From: Zeus faber
Lineage: Eukaryota > Chordata > Actinopteri > Zeiformes > Zeidae
Length of the DNA: 64,000 nucleotides
Assembly (NCBI GenBank): GCA_960531495.1
Contig: CAUIJY010000124.1
Coordinates: 372,001-436,000 of the forward strand
Direction of reading: 5' to 3'
In this document: positions 44,285 to 54,897 of the stretch, one piece after another
How the letters are laid out: every line of letters starts with the position of its first letter
Position numbering within the stretch: position 1 is the stretch's first letter
The notes under the pieces: model-generated
Seen by the model: only the letters and a program-made list of their open reading frames with translations
Databases searched by the model: none
Told to the model about the DNA's origin: nothing
Program-made: the position numbers and the translations under genes

Positions 44285-45113
44285 AGGCTTCGCATTTGGT
44301 ACCTCAAGATGTGAATTGTATTTATTTCATGTTGAGAACAAAGCAGCTTCTTACCAACATAGTATGCTCCTACCAGGTGTTGACTAAACTGATGCTGAAT
44401 ACAATTTGAAAAAAACAGCTTCTGAGAAGTACTGAACAGGTGTTGATGCTGATCACACAACCATTCTTGACAATTTCACCTCCTAAACAAAACATTGTAG
44501 GCTAAGGTTATATCAGAGTATCCATCATATCCAATATCCATCATATCAGAGTAACCCTGATGTTGATGGATCAACACCATCCTCCACAAAGGCCTCCCCT
44601 TTGCTACCACAACATATGATTCAGGATGTGAACTCATGCCAACTATTTGTTGAAAAGGAATCAGCTTCTTATCTCCACAACATTTAATGAACAGGTGGTC
44701 ATGCTGTTCACAAAACAATTTCAGACCAGTCATGACAAGTCTCCCCTTCTATACCAGGTATTGTGAATTCAAGTCCCATGTAAGGTCCTTGTGAGCAGTG
44801 TTCCCAGCGGAAGCAGGCTGGGCCCATAATCCAGAGGTCAATGGATCACAACCGTCCTCTTGCTCAACCCATGCTAATATATGTTGACACAAAAAGCTTC
44901 CCACCTATACATCGTGTATTTAACAGTTGTTTATGGTGATCGCAAACAATTTCAGACCAGGCATGAGAACTTTTGACCACTCATGACAATTTACAACCGG
45001 TCATGACATTTTCCCTCAGAAATGCATTCTTTGGGATGTTACATCATGCTTATTAACAAGAAGTATAAACTATGTAAACTAGAAAAAAGTATTTGCTTTC
45101 TGTTGAAACTGAT

Positions 45114-45187
45114 CACAATGGTGTTATCTAATGGATAAGGCACTGGCCTCCTAACCAAGGGATTGTTGGTTCAAGTCCCATCTGGGA
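45114..45187 (+). pseudogene. Decayed tRNA-Arg(CCT)
   Basis: The region from taatggataaggcactggc through the cctcctaac loop and ggttcaagtcccatctggg is well kept, with an intact B box. The 5' acceptor is lost (acaatggtgttat). Confidence 0.6.
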
Positions 45188-45730
45188 AGCAGAATGATGC
45201 AGCACCAATGGCCCATAGTTCAATGGATCAAAGCCTGCTTCTGCTTAGGCCTCTGCTTTGCTCACACATGATGTCAACTCATGCTATTTGTTGTAAAAAA
45301 AAAACAGCTTCCCTATACAACCAGAATCAAACGTGTGGTCATGCTGTTCATGAAAACTCACCAATACTTTAAAACCAGTCATGACAATTTTCCCCTCCTT
45401 AACCAGGGATTGTGGGTCCAAGTCCTACCTGATGTGCTTATGAGCAGAGCTAACCGCTGAGGTTTGCTGCCCCCATAATCCAGAGATTGATTGATCAAAA
45501 GCATCCTCTGTTAAGGCCTTACCTTTATGATCAGACCAAATGCATTTTGACCTAGGACCTCTAGCTAACTATTTGTTGAGGAGGACACTATTTCTTACCT
45601 ATAAATCATCTGTTTACCAGGTGTTGATGCTGATTGCAAAACATTTTTCTACCATTCATGTCAATTTCCCTTCACTCTTGTCAATTTAAACAAGGCACTG
45701 TGGGCTAATGTCCTATATGGGGCCGTCAAA

Positions 45731-45803
45731 AGCAGGGTGGCGCAGTGGAAGCATGTTGAGCCCGTAATCCAGAGGTCAATTGATCCGAAACACCCTCTAC
45801 TAA
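45731..45803 (+). pseudogene. Decayed initiator tRNA-Met
   Basis: Starts agcagggtggcgcagtggaag. The anticodon loop reads gcccgtaat, so CAT has changed to CGT. Acceptor pairing is partial (ccctcta). Confidence 0.6.
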
Positions 45804-46469
45804 AATCTCCCATTCACCCCCACAGCATGTGATTCAAGATGTGAACTCGCACTAATTTCATGTTGAAAACAAAACAGCTTCTTACCAACACAATGTGTAT
45901 TTAACAGGTGGTCATGCTGTTCAATAAACAATTACAGATCAATCATGTCAACTTTTGAAACTTGATGAACTTTTTTCAACCAGTCATGACAATCTCCCCC
46001 TCCTAAACCAGGGATTATGGGTCCGAGTCCCACCTGATGTGCTTATGAGCAGAGCTAACTGCGGAGGTTTGCTGCACCCATAATCCAGAGATTGATTGAT
46101 CAAAACCATCCTCTGTTAAGGCCTTTACTATCAGACCAAATGCATTTGGACCTGATCTCTAGCTGACTATATGTTGAGGAGGACACTGTTTCTTACCTAG
46201 AAATCGTCTGTTTACTGGGTGATAGCAAAACATTATTTAAATTATTTAAAACTTTTGACAACTCATGACCATTTACAACCATTGATGACAATTTTCCCTC
46301 AGAAATACATTCTTTGGGATATTACATGATGCTTATTAACAAGAAGTGTATACTTCTTGTAATCTACAAAAAGTATTTGCTTGCTGATGAAACTGATCGC
46401 AATGGTGTTTCCATTGTGATCAGTTTTCCATTGTGTTTAAGGCTTTGAAGTTTCAAGGTGACGTACGTT

Positions 46470-47255
46470 TCGTAGCCCTGAAAAAGTCTTATTAGATACG
46501 ATCGCATTGCATTGAGAGGACGCTGGCATGTTTTGTTGCCGCCTCTCACCTTTGTGTTAGCCGATTCAGTTTTGACCCACTGCTGCAACTACCTGAGGCT
46601 ATTTCCTTTTGTTTTTTCCGCTGAAACTGGATCAACGGCTTGCCATCTTGTCAGCTCCCAGCCCTGTGAACTCACTGCTAGCCCTCCCTCCTAGCTAGCG
46701 CTAGGCGCTCACCTGTGGCTGAGATGGTGCTTACCTGTTGCTGAGATGGTGCTCCTAAAATACTCTGCGGAGGCAACATCATCATAACAAATCCCATGTG
46801 CACTCTGTTCTGCAGCCGATGGTCTGTGTTGATAGGCTCGTTCCTCCCAACTCGCCTGCCTTGCCTTCCATAGTTAAAACTGCCACATGTATGATACAGA
46901 ATGCACGATCTCTCAGCAATAAATTTATGACATCATCATGGAACAGAAAATTGACTTTCTCTGTATAACAGAAACTTGGCAAGTTCAAGAGGACTTTATT
47001 ACACTCATCCAAGCCACCCCCCCTCGGATATGTGTACATACAGAAGCCCCGCTCCATTGGTCGTGGTGGTGGGCTGGCTGTAATACACCGAGTAGACATC
47101 CTGATCAAAGAACTTTCTGTAACAAACACCACCAGAGCCTGGACCTAGGTGTTTCTGACACACCATGATGTCCTGTTCAATGTTCCTGTCCCCCCGCCCA
47201 GGCAATGCATTAAACGCACCATCACGTTCAGGAACCTCAAGTCATTGAGAACACC
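46470..47255 (+). mobile_element. L2-like LINE 5' part: 5' UTR and endonuclease N-terminus
   Basis: The plus strand has IQNARSLSNKFMTS-like and LCITETWQVQEDFITLIQATPP, then in other frames PLGYVYIQKPRSIGRGGGLAVIHR, the typical start of an L2/CR1-group endonuclease. Near 47215-47250 a phrase like TITFRNLKSLRTPAL, normally found after the endonuclease, follows directly, so the middle is deleted. Frameshifts separate the pieces. A similar LINE scrap at the matching place in block A (5838-6278) keeps a different part. Confidence 0.65.
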
Positions 47256-47261
47256 AGCACT

Positions 47262-47535
47262 GATCAACCCTAACCTAACCCTAACTACCTAACCCAAACC
47301 CTGCGGAGATGGAGCCCCTAACCGCCTAAACCTAAGCATAAGCCTGACTAAACCCTAATCATAATCCTAACTTAAGCCTAGTGCAACTCACCACCTAACC
47401 CTTGCCTAACCAACTAACCATCAGCCTAACCAACTAACCCTAGTCTAACCAACAAACACGAACCAACTAACCTTAGCCTCACCCACCAAGCAACTAGCCA
47501 ACTAACCATAACCATAAGCCTAACCCTAGCCCCAG
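47262..47535. repeat. Degenerate telomere-like (CCCTAA) tract
   Basis: About 270 bp of imperfect ccctaa, cctaacc and ctaacca repeats, much more decayed than the tract at 1581-1617. Confidence 0.75.
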
Positions 47536-47648
47536 GGAGATGGAGAGATGGAGGTATCCTATAAGAAGTGGCCCCGCCACATCTAGTATAGTTTTTTATG
47601 AGGCCTACGTCGTATTTGCCGGCCACCCAAAAGGTGGGTAGGACTTGG

Positions 47649-47731
47649 GCCAGCAACGAGGAGATGGTCTAAGGCGCTGGATTAAGGCTACCGTCTCTTC
47701 AGGGGCGAGGGTTCAAATCCCACCACTGCCA
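47649..47731 (+). pseudogene. Decayed tRNA-Leu(AAG)-like
   Basis: The segment ggtctaaggcgctggattaaggcta holds a D arm and an anticodon loop with AAG. The variable arm, B box gggttcaaatccc and 3' end caccactgcca fit tRNA-Leu. The 5' acceptor and D arm (gccagcaacgaggagat) are damaged. Confidence 0.65.
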
Positions 47732-47997
47732 AGCTTGACTCGGCTCTTACAGGTTAACATACAACAGCTTCCCCTAACAGAGAATATCAGTTCCTCAAAC
47801 TCAGATGTCATGAATGTGCTGTACCAAACAAACTCCAATTATTGTGTGTTTCTAGACCTGCCAAACAGCATAAAATACTGTTAATTATTACAGTTATTTT
47901 GGGCAACACTTGTATTTCCCAAGAGAAATGTGAATGTTTTTCTTTAAACACTAAAACCTGTCCAGAAGAACTCTGATCAAAGATTCTCAAAGCTTGT

Positions 47998-48070
47998 GGG
48001 TCTATCCAAGGTTTCAACCAGGCCCTCTTACACCCAAAATGAGAATAATATGTCTAGCCCAACAAAGCAC
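47998..48070 (-). pseudogene. Decayed tRNA-Pro(TGG)-like
   Basis: Minus strand: ctttgttgggc, tgattctcattttgggtgt-type anticodon region, ggttgaaacc B-box-like; the acceptor stem is mismatched. Confidence 0.55.
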
Positions 48071-48218
48071 TAGACCCCTAGTTTAATAATGCTGAATAGC
48101 AAGCCAGCCAGTGCAGGTAACAAATGATGACCTGTCACCTTGTCTGTCTCCTCTGTTATTAGAAGCACCATTCAAGGCAAGCACCAGCTTCATATTTGTC
48201 ATATTAATGCATTGATGC

Positions 48219-48405
48219 GGATGGTAGCTCAGGCGGTAGAGCTAGTGATCTAAAGGTTGCTGGTTCAATCCCAGGCTTCTCCTGCTAGCATGCTGTAGTG
48301 TCCTTGAGCAAGACACTTAACCCCTAATTGCTCCTGATGGCTGCGTCCGTCGGTGATTGAACAATTGTAAGTCGCTTTGGATAAAAGCGTCTGCTTAATG
48401 TAATG
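48219..48405 (+). mobile_element. tRNA-derived SINE, copy 4
   Basis: Same family as 394-614: ATGGTAGCTCAGGCGGTAGAG head, GGTTCAATCCC B box and TCGCTTTGGATAAAAGCG tail. It is inserted in the tRNA-like cluster of block B and absent from block A. Confidence 0.85.
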
Positions 48406-48429
48406 CATATTAATAAAAATTCACTCTTC

Positions 48430-48502
48430 GAGCTCATCCGTGATTTGAACCTGGGACTGTTCCACCTCAATGCGTGAATCATACGTGCAGACCAACAAGC
48501 CT
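48430..48502 (-). pseudogene. Decayed tRNA-Pro-like
   Basis: Minus strand counterpart of 11010-11082, with ggttcaaatca B-box-like sequence and a partly paired acceptor stem. Confidence 0.55.
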
Positions 48503-48639
48503 CAAATATCATTCATGCTTGTTATTGTTAAGAGGGCAAGTGTAACTAACAATGACGACATGTCTCCTCTGTTATTATAAGCATCATGAAAATTAAGCAG
48601 CAGCTTCACAATTTTTATATTAAGTTTCCAGATATTGGT

Positions 48640-48706
48640 AATGCGACCAAATGGTTCAAGGCAGTGGATTTAGGCTCCAGCGGTTCAAATCGCATGGTTC
48701 CAAAAT
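48640..48706 (+). pseudogene. Heavily decayed tRNA-Leu-like
   Basis: Only ggttcaaggcagtggatttaggctccagcggttcaaatc is recognisable; the variable arm is deleted. Confidence 0.4.
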
Positions 48707-48852
48707 GTAATGCATGTCTTTGACCCATTGTAACCTAGCATAGCTTGAATTAGACTGACGAGTCAAGAAGAACAATGTAGGCATACTTGAGAACCTGCAG
48801 ATTATTTGAAGTGTTTTAAGAAATCCATCAGCAAGGAGAAATTTTAGTCTTT

Positions 48853-48924
48853 GGGCTCATCCGGATTTGGACCCAGGACTTCTCGCATCCAAAGCAAGAA
48901 TCATCCCGCTGGACGGACGAGCCC
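48853..48924 (-). pseudogene. Decayed tRNA-Pro(TGG), near complete
   Basis: 72 nt on the minus strand. The acceptor GGGCTCG pairs with TGAGCCC (one G-U), and the anticodon stem CTTGC/GCGAG holds the loop TTTGGAT with TGG. The T stem has lost a base (gggtccaaatccgga) and the D loop is altered, so it is probably dead. Confidence 0.65.
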
Positions 48925-49118
48925 TGGAAGCCTTAAATGTGTACTTGTGCGTTGCGACTGAGCAAAGACAGATTTTGCAAACCTTATTGGATTGGTATGA
49001 AGGATATATAATTATGCATGTTATATTGAACTCTGCTCTCCAGTGACAGTTTACTAATTATGACTTGTCATCTTGGATATTTTAAGCCCACATCTGTGAT
49101 CCAAAGCTGGCAAAAAGT

Positions 49119-49200
49119 GCTAGAGGGGCCGAGTCGCCCAAGGCGCTAGATTAAGGTTCCAGCCTCTTTGGCGGCGTGGGTTCAAAACCCACCACTGCCA
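49119..49200 (+). pseudogene. Decayed tRNA-Leu(AAG)-like
   Basis: About 82 nt with ggccgagtcgcccaaggcgctagattaaggttcc (AAG loop), a plausible variable arm, gggttcaaaaccc B box and caccactgcca 3' end. The acceptor pairing is imperfect at the 5' side. Confidence 0.65.
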
Positions 49201-49518
49201 CCTTAACAGTGCTCTTATTAAGTTAACATACAACTGCTCCTTCTAACCTAGAATATCCGTCTCTCAAATTACAAGTTCAGACAATCAACAATGGTGGTGT
49301 CTCATACAAATTCCACCTCATTTCTAATCCTTGACCAGACCTCTAATCTGCCAAGGAGGCTACATACTCAAACAGCAATACAATTGTGTTCATTTACTTT
49401 CTTAGAATTATAGCTATATTGGGCAATCCTTGTATTTCCCAAGAGAAATGTGGCTGTTGTTATTTAAACATTACAAACCTGGCCAGAAGACCTCTGATCT
49501 AAGTTTCTCAAAGCTTGT

Positions 49519-49590
49519 GGGTCTTTCCAGGGTTTGAACCAGGACCTCTCACACCCAAAACAGAATCACATGTCTAGCCCAACAAAGCCC
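49519..49590 (-). pseudogene. Decayed tRNA-Pro(TGG)-like
   Basis: 72 nt on the minus strand with gttttgggtgtg anticodon region and ggttcaaacc B box; the acceptor stem has mismatches. Confidence 0.6.
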
Positions 49591-49704
49591 TAGACCCCCA
49601 GTTTAACAATGCTGATTAGCAAGCCAGACAGTGCAGGTAACAAATGATGATCTGTCACCTTGTCTGTCTCCTCTGTTATTAGAAGCACCAAGCAGGGCAA
49701 GCAC

Positions 49705-50239
49705 TGTTGTTGATAAACTTTACTCTAACACTGTAACAAAATAAGAGAGATCGAGGAAGCCGACGTTTGAAAGATAAAGACTTTTATTATTACTTGTGAA
49801 CAAGTAACACAAAAGCCTGAGTTGGTTTGCAACGAGCTCCGGGGCCTCTCCTCCGGCTGGCCTATAAAGTCCATTGTACACATCTATCATCCATATGTCA
49901 ACATACCATAGCATAGTTTCACTCCTTATATGGAAATCTGCCCATTGTAGTCACCTTCTGGCTCAGAGCCTGTGTTACAACATATGGAACTCTGTCCACC
50001 AAGCCGTTTTACACCTTCCAGCCCTGAGCTCATGTCTCCACATACATGTTAACTCTACACTTTCCACAGAGCCACTCACATTCACCCTTTAATATCTATT
50101 GGTGGCATATTGTACCAGCACTGGGGGAGAGTGGTATCTCCTTTACTCAATATTTCCCCACACTTATTTGATTCATATAGCATGTAGGCAAGATAATACT
50201 TATATTTTACCATTGAATGTTATCGTAAATGTCTCCCAT
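49705..50239 (-). mobile_element. Complete 3' LTR of minus-strand ERV, block B copy
   Basis: 535 bp, from TGTTGTTG at 49705 to CTCCCAT at 50239. The terminal 160 bp match 6279-6437. On the minus strand it has AATAAA (complement in gacttttattatt, about 49790) and a TATA-like element (complement of cctataaag). A polypurine tract on the minus strand (AAAGGGGAGGG, about 50243-50257) lies just inside. It is related to, but clearly diverged from, the 525-bp LTRs of the nested element. Its outer end truncates a tRNA-cluster repeat. Confidence 0.85.
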
Positions 50240-50639
50240 ATACCCTCCCCTTTGGGGCTTACTAGGTTCCAAAAATCAATTAACATATATTTGTCAATTC
50301 ACAATCATATATGGCTACTTTCCGGACACCTAGATAAATCATCAGTATTCACATTTGGTTATCAGAAAAATATGTTTTTTTCTTTAATCAGAATTCACAA
50401 CCTGTTCCAGGAAAATAGATTTCCAAATGTGTTATACCTTTAATTGTTTCCATCCCATCAATAAATTAGCCTTTATTACAAAATATATGATTAGAAAAAC
50501 ACATCATAATATAAAAGTAAAAAACCTTTGGTATAATATTAAAAATATGACACATTATATGATTATAACAAAGAATACATGACACTAGAATAAAAACTTA
50601 AAAAAACCTGACCATTCAATTTGTTTCAACATGCATTGA

Positions 50640-50870
50640 TTCATCATGGCCTTTCAAAGCTTAGGCCTTTGTGAGTCCATATTCTCCATCATCTTCATCA
50701 TCACTCTGGCTTCCTTCTCCAACATGTTCCCATTCTAATCCTTTTGACTCGACTATGTCCCATGACGTGAGGATTATTTGTTTGCTCAAACTTGACGCTA
50801 TCATGGATCTCATTATGGGAATACATAATGAGACTTAACAGAAAAAAATTAAACCCATTATTATAAGTGG
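50640..50870 (-). pseudogene. env: ERV env, TM tail (block B copy, left of nested provirus)
   Basis: Matches 6835-7038 of block A, covering the cytoplasmic tail and membrane-anchor-proximal part of env TM, in a broken frame. It ends at 50870 with AGTGG, where the nested provirus begins. The empty, uninterrupted version of the site is at 7034-7038. Confidence 0.75.
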
Positions 50871-51395
50871 TGTAGTGGAAAAAACTGCATCTAACAATTA
50901 AACTGAAGAAGAGAAGTTCGAGAGAGTCGAGGTCTGAAGATATAAGACTTTATTATCACTTGCAAGAAGTGACAACAGAATCTGAGTTGGTTTGGCAAAG
51001 AACTGCCGAGCCGCTCATGGACTCCTCCTTTTAACCTCTTTCTGTTGGTAGAGAAAGTAAATCTGTTTACTCAATTAGGATCCCTTCCTTCCTCCTATAC
51101 GGTCAATAGTGCAAAGAAGCCATTTGTCTGCATTCTTTGACATCAGTTACAACAACAAACCTCCCGACACTAGTCCAGGCCACATTTTATGAGGGGATGG
51201 TTGCATTCACACACCTTCCCATGTCACATGGCCCACAGTCAACAAAGCACTTATTCATGTCTTTGCTGACCCCTGTCTCACACACACTTACTTCATTCCT
51301 ATAGCATATGGGCAAGATAACGAATGTTCTTTCTTATTTAATGGTAGAATATAATGAACATATTTCTTTTAAATGTACTAGTAAATTTCTCCCAT
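50871..51395 (-). repeat. 3' LTR of nested provirus
   Basis: 525 bp, TGTAGTGG to CTCCCAT on the plus strand. Reading on the minus strand there is AATAAA (complement at 50949-50954) and a TTAAAA TATA-like element (about 51030). By eye about seven substitutions and no indels separate it from the other LTR. Confidence 0.9.
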
Positions 51396-51412
51396 ATATC
51401 CCCCCTTTGGGA
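51396..51412 (-). promoter_or_regulatory. Polypurine tract of nested provirus
   Basis: On the minus strand CCCAAAGGGGGGATAT abuts the 3' LTR. It is the expected site for plus-strand DNA priming in reverse transcription. Confidence 0.75.
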
Positions 51413-52281
51413 CTTATTAAGTCCCAATGTCAATTACCATTATCTTTAATAACCCAAATTTACAGATGACTACTTGCCGGACTGCTAGATAAATGAACAG
51501 TATTCACATTTGATTACCTGGAAAAAACGTCTTGCTTTCTTATCATCACAGGAATTTCAACCTGTTTCAGGGTTTTCAACCTGAACCTTCTACTTAAGCA
51601 AGTTAAAAAAGGTTACCAAATGTGCGATACCCTATAAGTATTTCAATCCTCTGAGTTGGTACCCATAATGAAATATATAATCGAATATAAAAACATGCAA
51701 TACAAAAATTAAAAGTTAACATAAAAACCTTTAGCATACCTATATCAAATTGCATTATATTGCAAAACATCTTAACATGAGTACAAGTTAACTTAGTAAA
51801 TCACTTAGCATAGTGAGTTCAGTTATAAATGTCATGTAAGCGGCAGCCTGTTATTTAAGTAGAGTCTTGCATGTGTTGTTTCCTCTATAAATCGTGAAAA
51901 ACATCTAAATCATTATCTCTCCACAACCCATAACCTAGATAAACATCATATAAGTACTTCAACAAATGCATAACACAAAATTAAACAAACTTTCAGCATG
52001 CATTGAAAGTCATCCTTACAGGAAGTATGTAACACAGAATAAGAAATAAAACTTAAATTCTTTCAACATGCATTGTCGTGGATGATCAGGTGATCTTCAT
52101 GTATTGGTGTGCTGTATGTTTGTGGGGGGTTTTGGGCATTATTGTAGTCGTTGCTTCAGCTTTCATCAGCCCCTTCATGTCCGGTTATTTGATGAGTTCA
52201 GTGTTCATCCTGCTTAACAAGGGTGTGACCCACATGGAGAGGTTACTAGCACAATCACATGTGAGCCTCCTCAAGGTCAGG
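51413..52281. other. Nested provirus, 3' non-coding segment
   Basis: About 870 bp between the env stop and the polypurine tract. AT-rich. The plus ORF 52078-52365 is antisense to this region and to env, and is taken as chance. Confidence 0.5.
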
Positions 52282-52715
52282 TCAAACCTTGAATTTCTCC
52301 CCTTCCATGTCGTCATCATCCCCATATTCACTCTGGCTTTTATTCCCAACATATTCCCATTCTAATCCTTTCTCCTCACCTATGCCTTTGGACATAAGGA
52401 ACATTTGCTTGTTTAGCCTAGATTCTATCATGGACCTTAGTATTGGAATACAACAACAAAAAATCAATCCCATCATTGTGAATACAATCAAAAGAACTAA
52501 TCCTATTTGAGCCAATATTGTTCCCCATTTTCCCATACGCAGTTCTAGCCATGACATCCAATCATTCCCATGTCCCGCATTGTCTTTAACCTCCTGTCTT
52601 AGCTTTTTAAGTTTATTCATGGCAAGTGTGAATGTTCCGTTCGGTGAAGTATTATTTGGGATAAAGGTACAACACATTTCGCCTATGAGTTCACACACTC
52701 CTCCCTTTCTTTCCC
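52282..52715 (-). pseudogene. env: Env transmembrane subunit, C-terminal remnant (nested provirus)
   Basis: The minus ORF begins just before the C-x6-CC motif (CELIGEMCC) and has LKKLRQEVKDNAG, then a membrane anchor of about 27 residues (TILAQIGLVLLIVFTMMGLI), then CCC and a basic/acidic cytoplasmic tail with DDDDMEGEKF. The frame is open from the motif to the stop. Everything before the motif (SU, cleavage site, fusion peptide, most of the immunosuppressive-like segment) is deleted. The upstream neighbour is gag, joined at about 52700-52720. Confidence 0.85.
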
Positions 52716-53369
52716 TGGTGTCCCACTGAAGCTCTCTCCCTCATGGCTGCGCTCCGCTGTCATCTCCATCTGGCTATCTTTTAACCTTCTTCCTCTATTA
52801 ACCACCTCGTCTCCATCACTATCACTTCCGCTATCACTACTCCACTCGTTTGCTGTCCTTCTAAGGCCTTTATAACAGTCCATCTGTAAGGGTGGTCCTC
52901 TCCCTCTCTGTGTTCTACAAGCCTTATCCCTCTCTTTGTCCAGCTTAACCTCCCCTTTAACCTCTACCGTACCTGTTATCATTGAGTACTGTCCTGTGTT
53001 ATATGGAGGTGGCTGAACCTTTTCAACTTCCTCAACTCCACTCAACATTTCCCTAGCTGTTCTTTCTCTCTGCCTCCACTTTGTACCTTCTTTTTGAAAC
53101 ATTGCTAATATTATCCTCTCTCTTTCTCTTTTCTCAATCTCTTTTTTCCCGGTTTTATTTATTTTGTGATTCTTCATCATCACCTCCATTTCTTCAAACA
53201 CCGTTGCATCAAATGTTCCTCCCTCTGGCCACTTTGTTCCCAATTTGGCAGTCCTCTTACCCCATTTGGCTGAGATTTTTATTATCTCCTCTTTATTTAA
53301 AGGGGTTTTTTTTAGTCAGTATTTCCACGGCTGTAGGTGCCATGATACTTAATAATGTATGTAACTATT
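52716..53369 (-). pseudogene. gag: Matrix-type gag, N-terminal part (nested provirus)
   Basis: The start is an ATG at about 53369 (MAPTAVEIL). A frameshift/stop occurs about 15 codons in (near 53320), and a long ORF (52683-53243) continues. It contains a Lys/Glu-rich helix region (KKEIEKRERERIILAMFQ), a PPPY late-domain motif (VQPPPYNTG), and an acidic SSDSGSDSDGDE stretch. The order resembles the matrix gag at 60226-60828 (PPPYEKE), so both belong to one broad ERV lineage. Gag matrix directs assembly at the membrane and PPPY recruits budding factors. It is cut off at about 52716 and joined to env. Confidence 0.75.
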
Positions 53370-53884
53370 AATTATCTAGTTTTACTTTATTAATATTCAC
53401 TACACTTTATGTTCACGCCTTTTCCTCTGTCTTCTCCAAGTGAATGTAAAGCTGCTCCACTCCCTTTTTTTTCTTTTCTGACTTGCGGCTCCCCCGGAGC
53501 TCCTCGACCCCCACCTTTTCTCTTGTCTCCTCTCCTCCTTTCTAACCCCTGCTCTCTACAGGCTTCCCAAGCCACTCTGCTCGGCCCTATTATTAGAAAT
53601 GTATTTTATATTAGTTGTTAATTACAATACCTTATCTTCACCTATATCTCTATCTATTACTTCTAGAACTCCTTCTCTAAGCTAATTAACTACAATAGAC
53701 GAAGACAAACACAATTCTCTGACTATGCAGACCCTTTCTCTCTTGAAAGGCGGTATCCCAGATTTACCAACACATAACAAAGCTCCTAACTAACACAAAA
53801 CAACACAAAATAACTCTTTCGACCAACTGGGCCCTCTCGTCAGAGGGATTACCCCAGATTTTTAAACTTCAAAACAAACTTAAA

Positions 53885-54897
53885 ATAGATAATCACATGA
53901 GTGATTAGCCTCTGAGCACTGTCCCTATGCTTTTAATGGACTTTCTTTATGATTACCCACAGACAAAATTAAAGAGATCTATACAGGCCGTCTCTACCCT
54001 GCTTACCAAAAATAGATCTTATACAGGAAAAACAAAACTTATTATAGATAATCACATGAGTGATAAGCCTCTGAGCACTGTCCCTATGCTTTTAATGGAC
54101 TTTCTATATGATTACCCGCAGACAAAATTAAAGATAGATCTATACAGGCCGTCTCTACCCTGCTTACCAAAAATAGATCTTGAACAGGACGTCTCTAACC
54201 TGCTTACCAGAAATAAAAGAGATCTATACAGGCCGTCTCTACCCTGCTTACCAAAAATAGGTCTTATACAGGACGTCACTAACCTGCTTACCAGAAATAA
54301 AAGAGATCTATACAGGCCGTCTCTACCCTGCTTACCAAAAATAGATCTTATACAGGAAAAACAAAACTTATAATAGATAATCACATGAGTGATAAGCCTC
54401 TGAGCACTGTCCCTATGCTTTTAATGGACTTTCTATATGATTACCCGCAGACAAAATTAAAGAGAGATCTATACAGGCCGTCTCTACCCTGCTTACCAAA
54501 AATAGATCTTATACAGGAAAAACAAAACTTATAATAGATAATCACATGAGTGATAAGCCTCTGAGCACTGTCCCTATGCTTTTAATGGACTTTCTATATG
54601 ATTACCCGCAGACAAAATTGAAGATAGATCTATACAGGCCGTCTCTACCCTGCTTACCAAAAATAGATCTTATACAGGACGTCACTAACCTGCTTACCAG
54701 AAATAAAAGAAATCTATACAGGCCGTCTCTACCCTGCTTACCAAAAATAGATCTTATACAGGACGTCACTAACCTGCTTACCAGAAATAAAAGAGATCTA
54801 TACAGGCCGTCTCTACCCTGCTTACCAAAAATAGATCTTATACAGGACGTCACTAACCTGCTTACCAGAAATAAAAGAGATCTATACAGGACCGTTT
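53885..54897. repeat. Higher-order tandem repeat in nested provirus leader
   Basis: The basic unit is 84 bp, made of two related halves: 39 bp starting gatctatacaggccgtctct and 45 bp starting gatcttatacaggacgtcac. A longer module with atcacatgagtgataagcct and gcttttaatggactttctat interrupts the 84-bp units about four times (near 53889, 54045, 54374, 54534). Because 84 is a multiple of 3, both strands stay open for long stretches, giving repetitive ORFs such as DLYRPSLPCLPKIDL. These are repeat artefacts in a leader, not likely genes. Confidence 0.9.

Larger units (their letters stand above)
41265..46345 (+). repeat. Array of decayed tRNA-Arg(CCT)/initiator-tRNA-Met units (block B)
   Basis: Same unit type and spacing (mostly about 290 bp) as 2410-5830. 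Each unit has a tRNA-Arg(CCT) 3' half or more, a short gap, then an initiator-tRNA-Met-like sequence. The array is longer than in block A and includes the best preserved member (44213-44284). Units differ by deletions that remove one tRNA or the other. The end of the array (46290-46400) matches 5090-5215. Confidence 0.8.
47649..49704. repeat. Decayed tRNA-Leu / tRNA-Pro-like repeat cluster (block B)
   Basis: Contains alternating plus-strand tRNA-Leu-like (47649, about 48640, 49119) and minus-strand tRNA-Pro-like (47998, 48430, 48853, 49519) sequences with recurring spacers, matching 10014-11640. A SINE (48219-48405) is inserted. The cluster is cut at 49704 by the ERV LTR: the phrase gaagcaccaagcagggcaagcac stops there, while sister copies continue with cagcttcac. 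Confidence 0.75.

Noticed and set aside
52078..52365. 95-aa plus-strand ORF with hydrophobic segments
   Set aside because: It is antisense to the env tail and 3' non-coding part of the nested provirus; hydrophobicity reflects T-rich composition.
53885..54897. CRISPR-like array
   Set aside because: The repeats are directly tandem without unique spacers, and the context is a eukaryotic retroelement.
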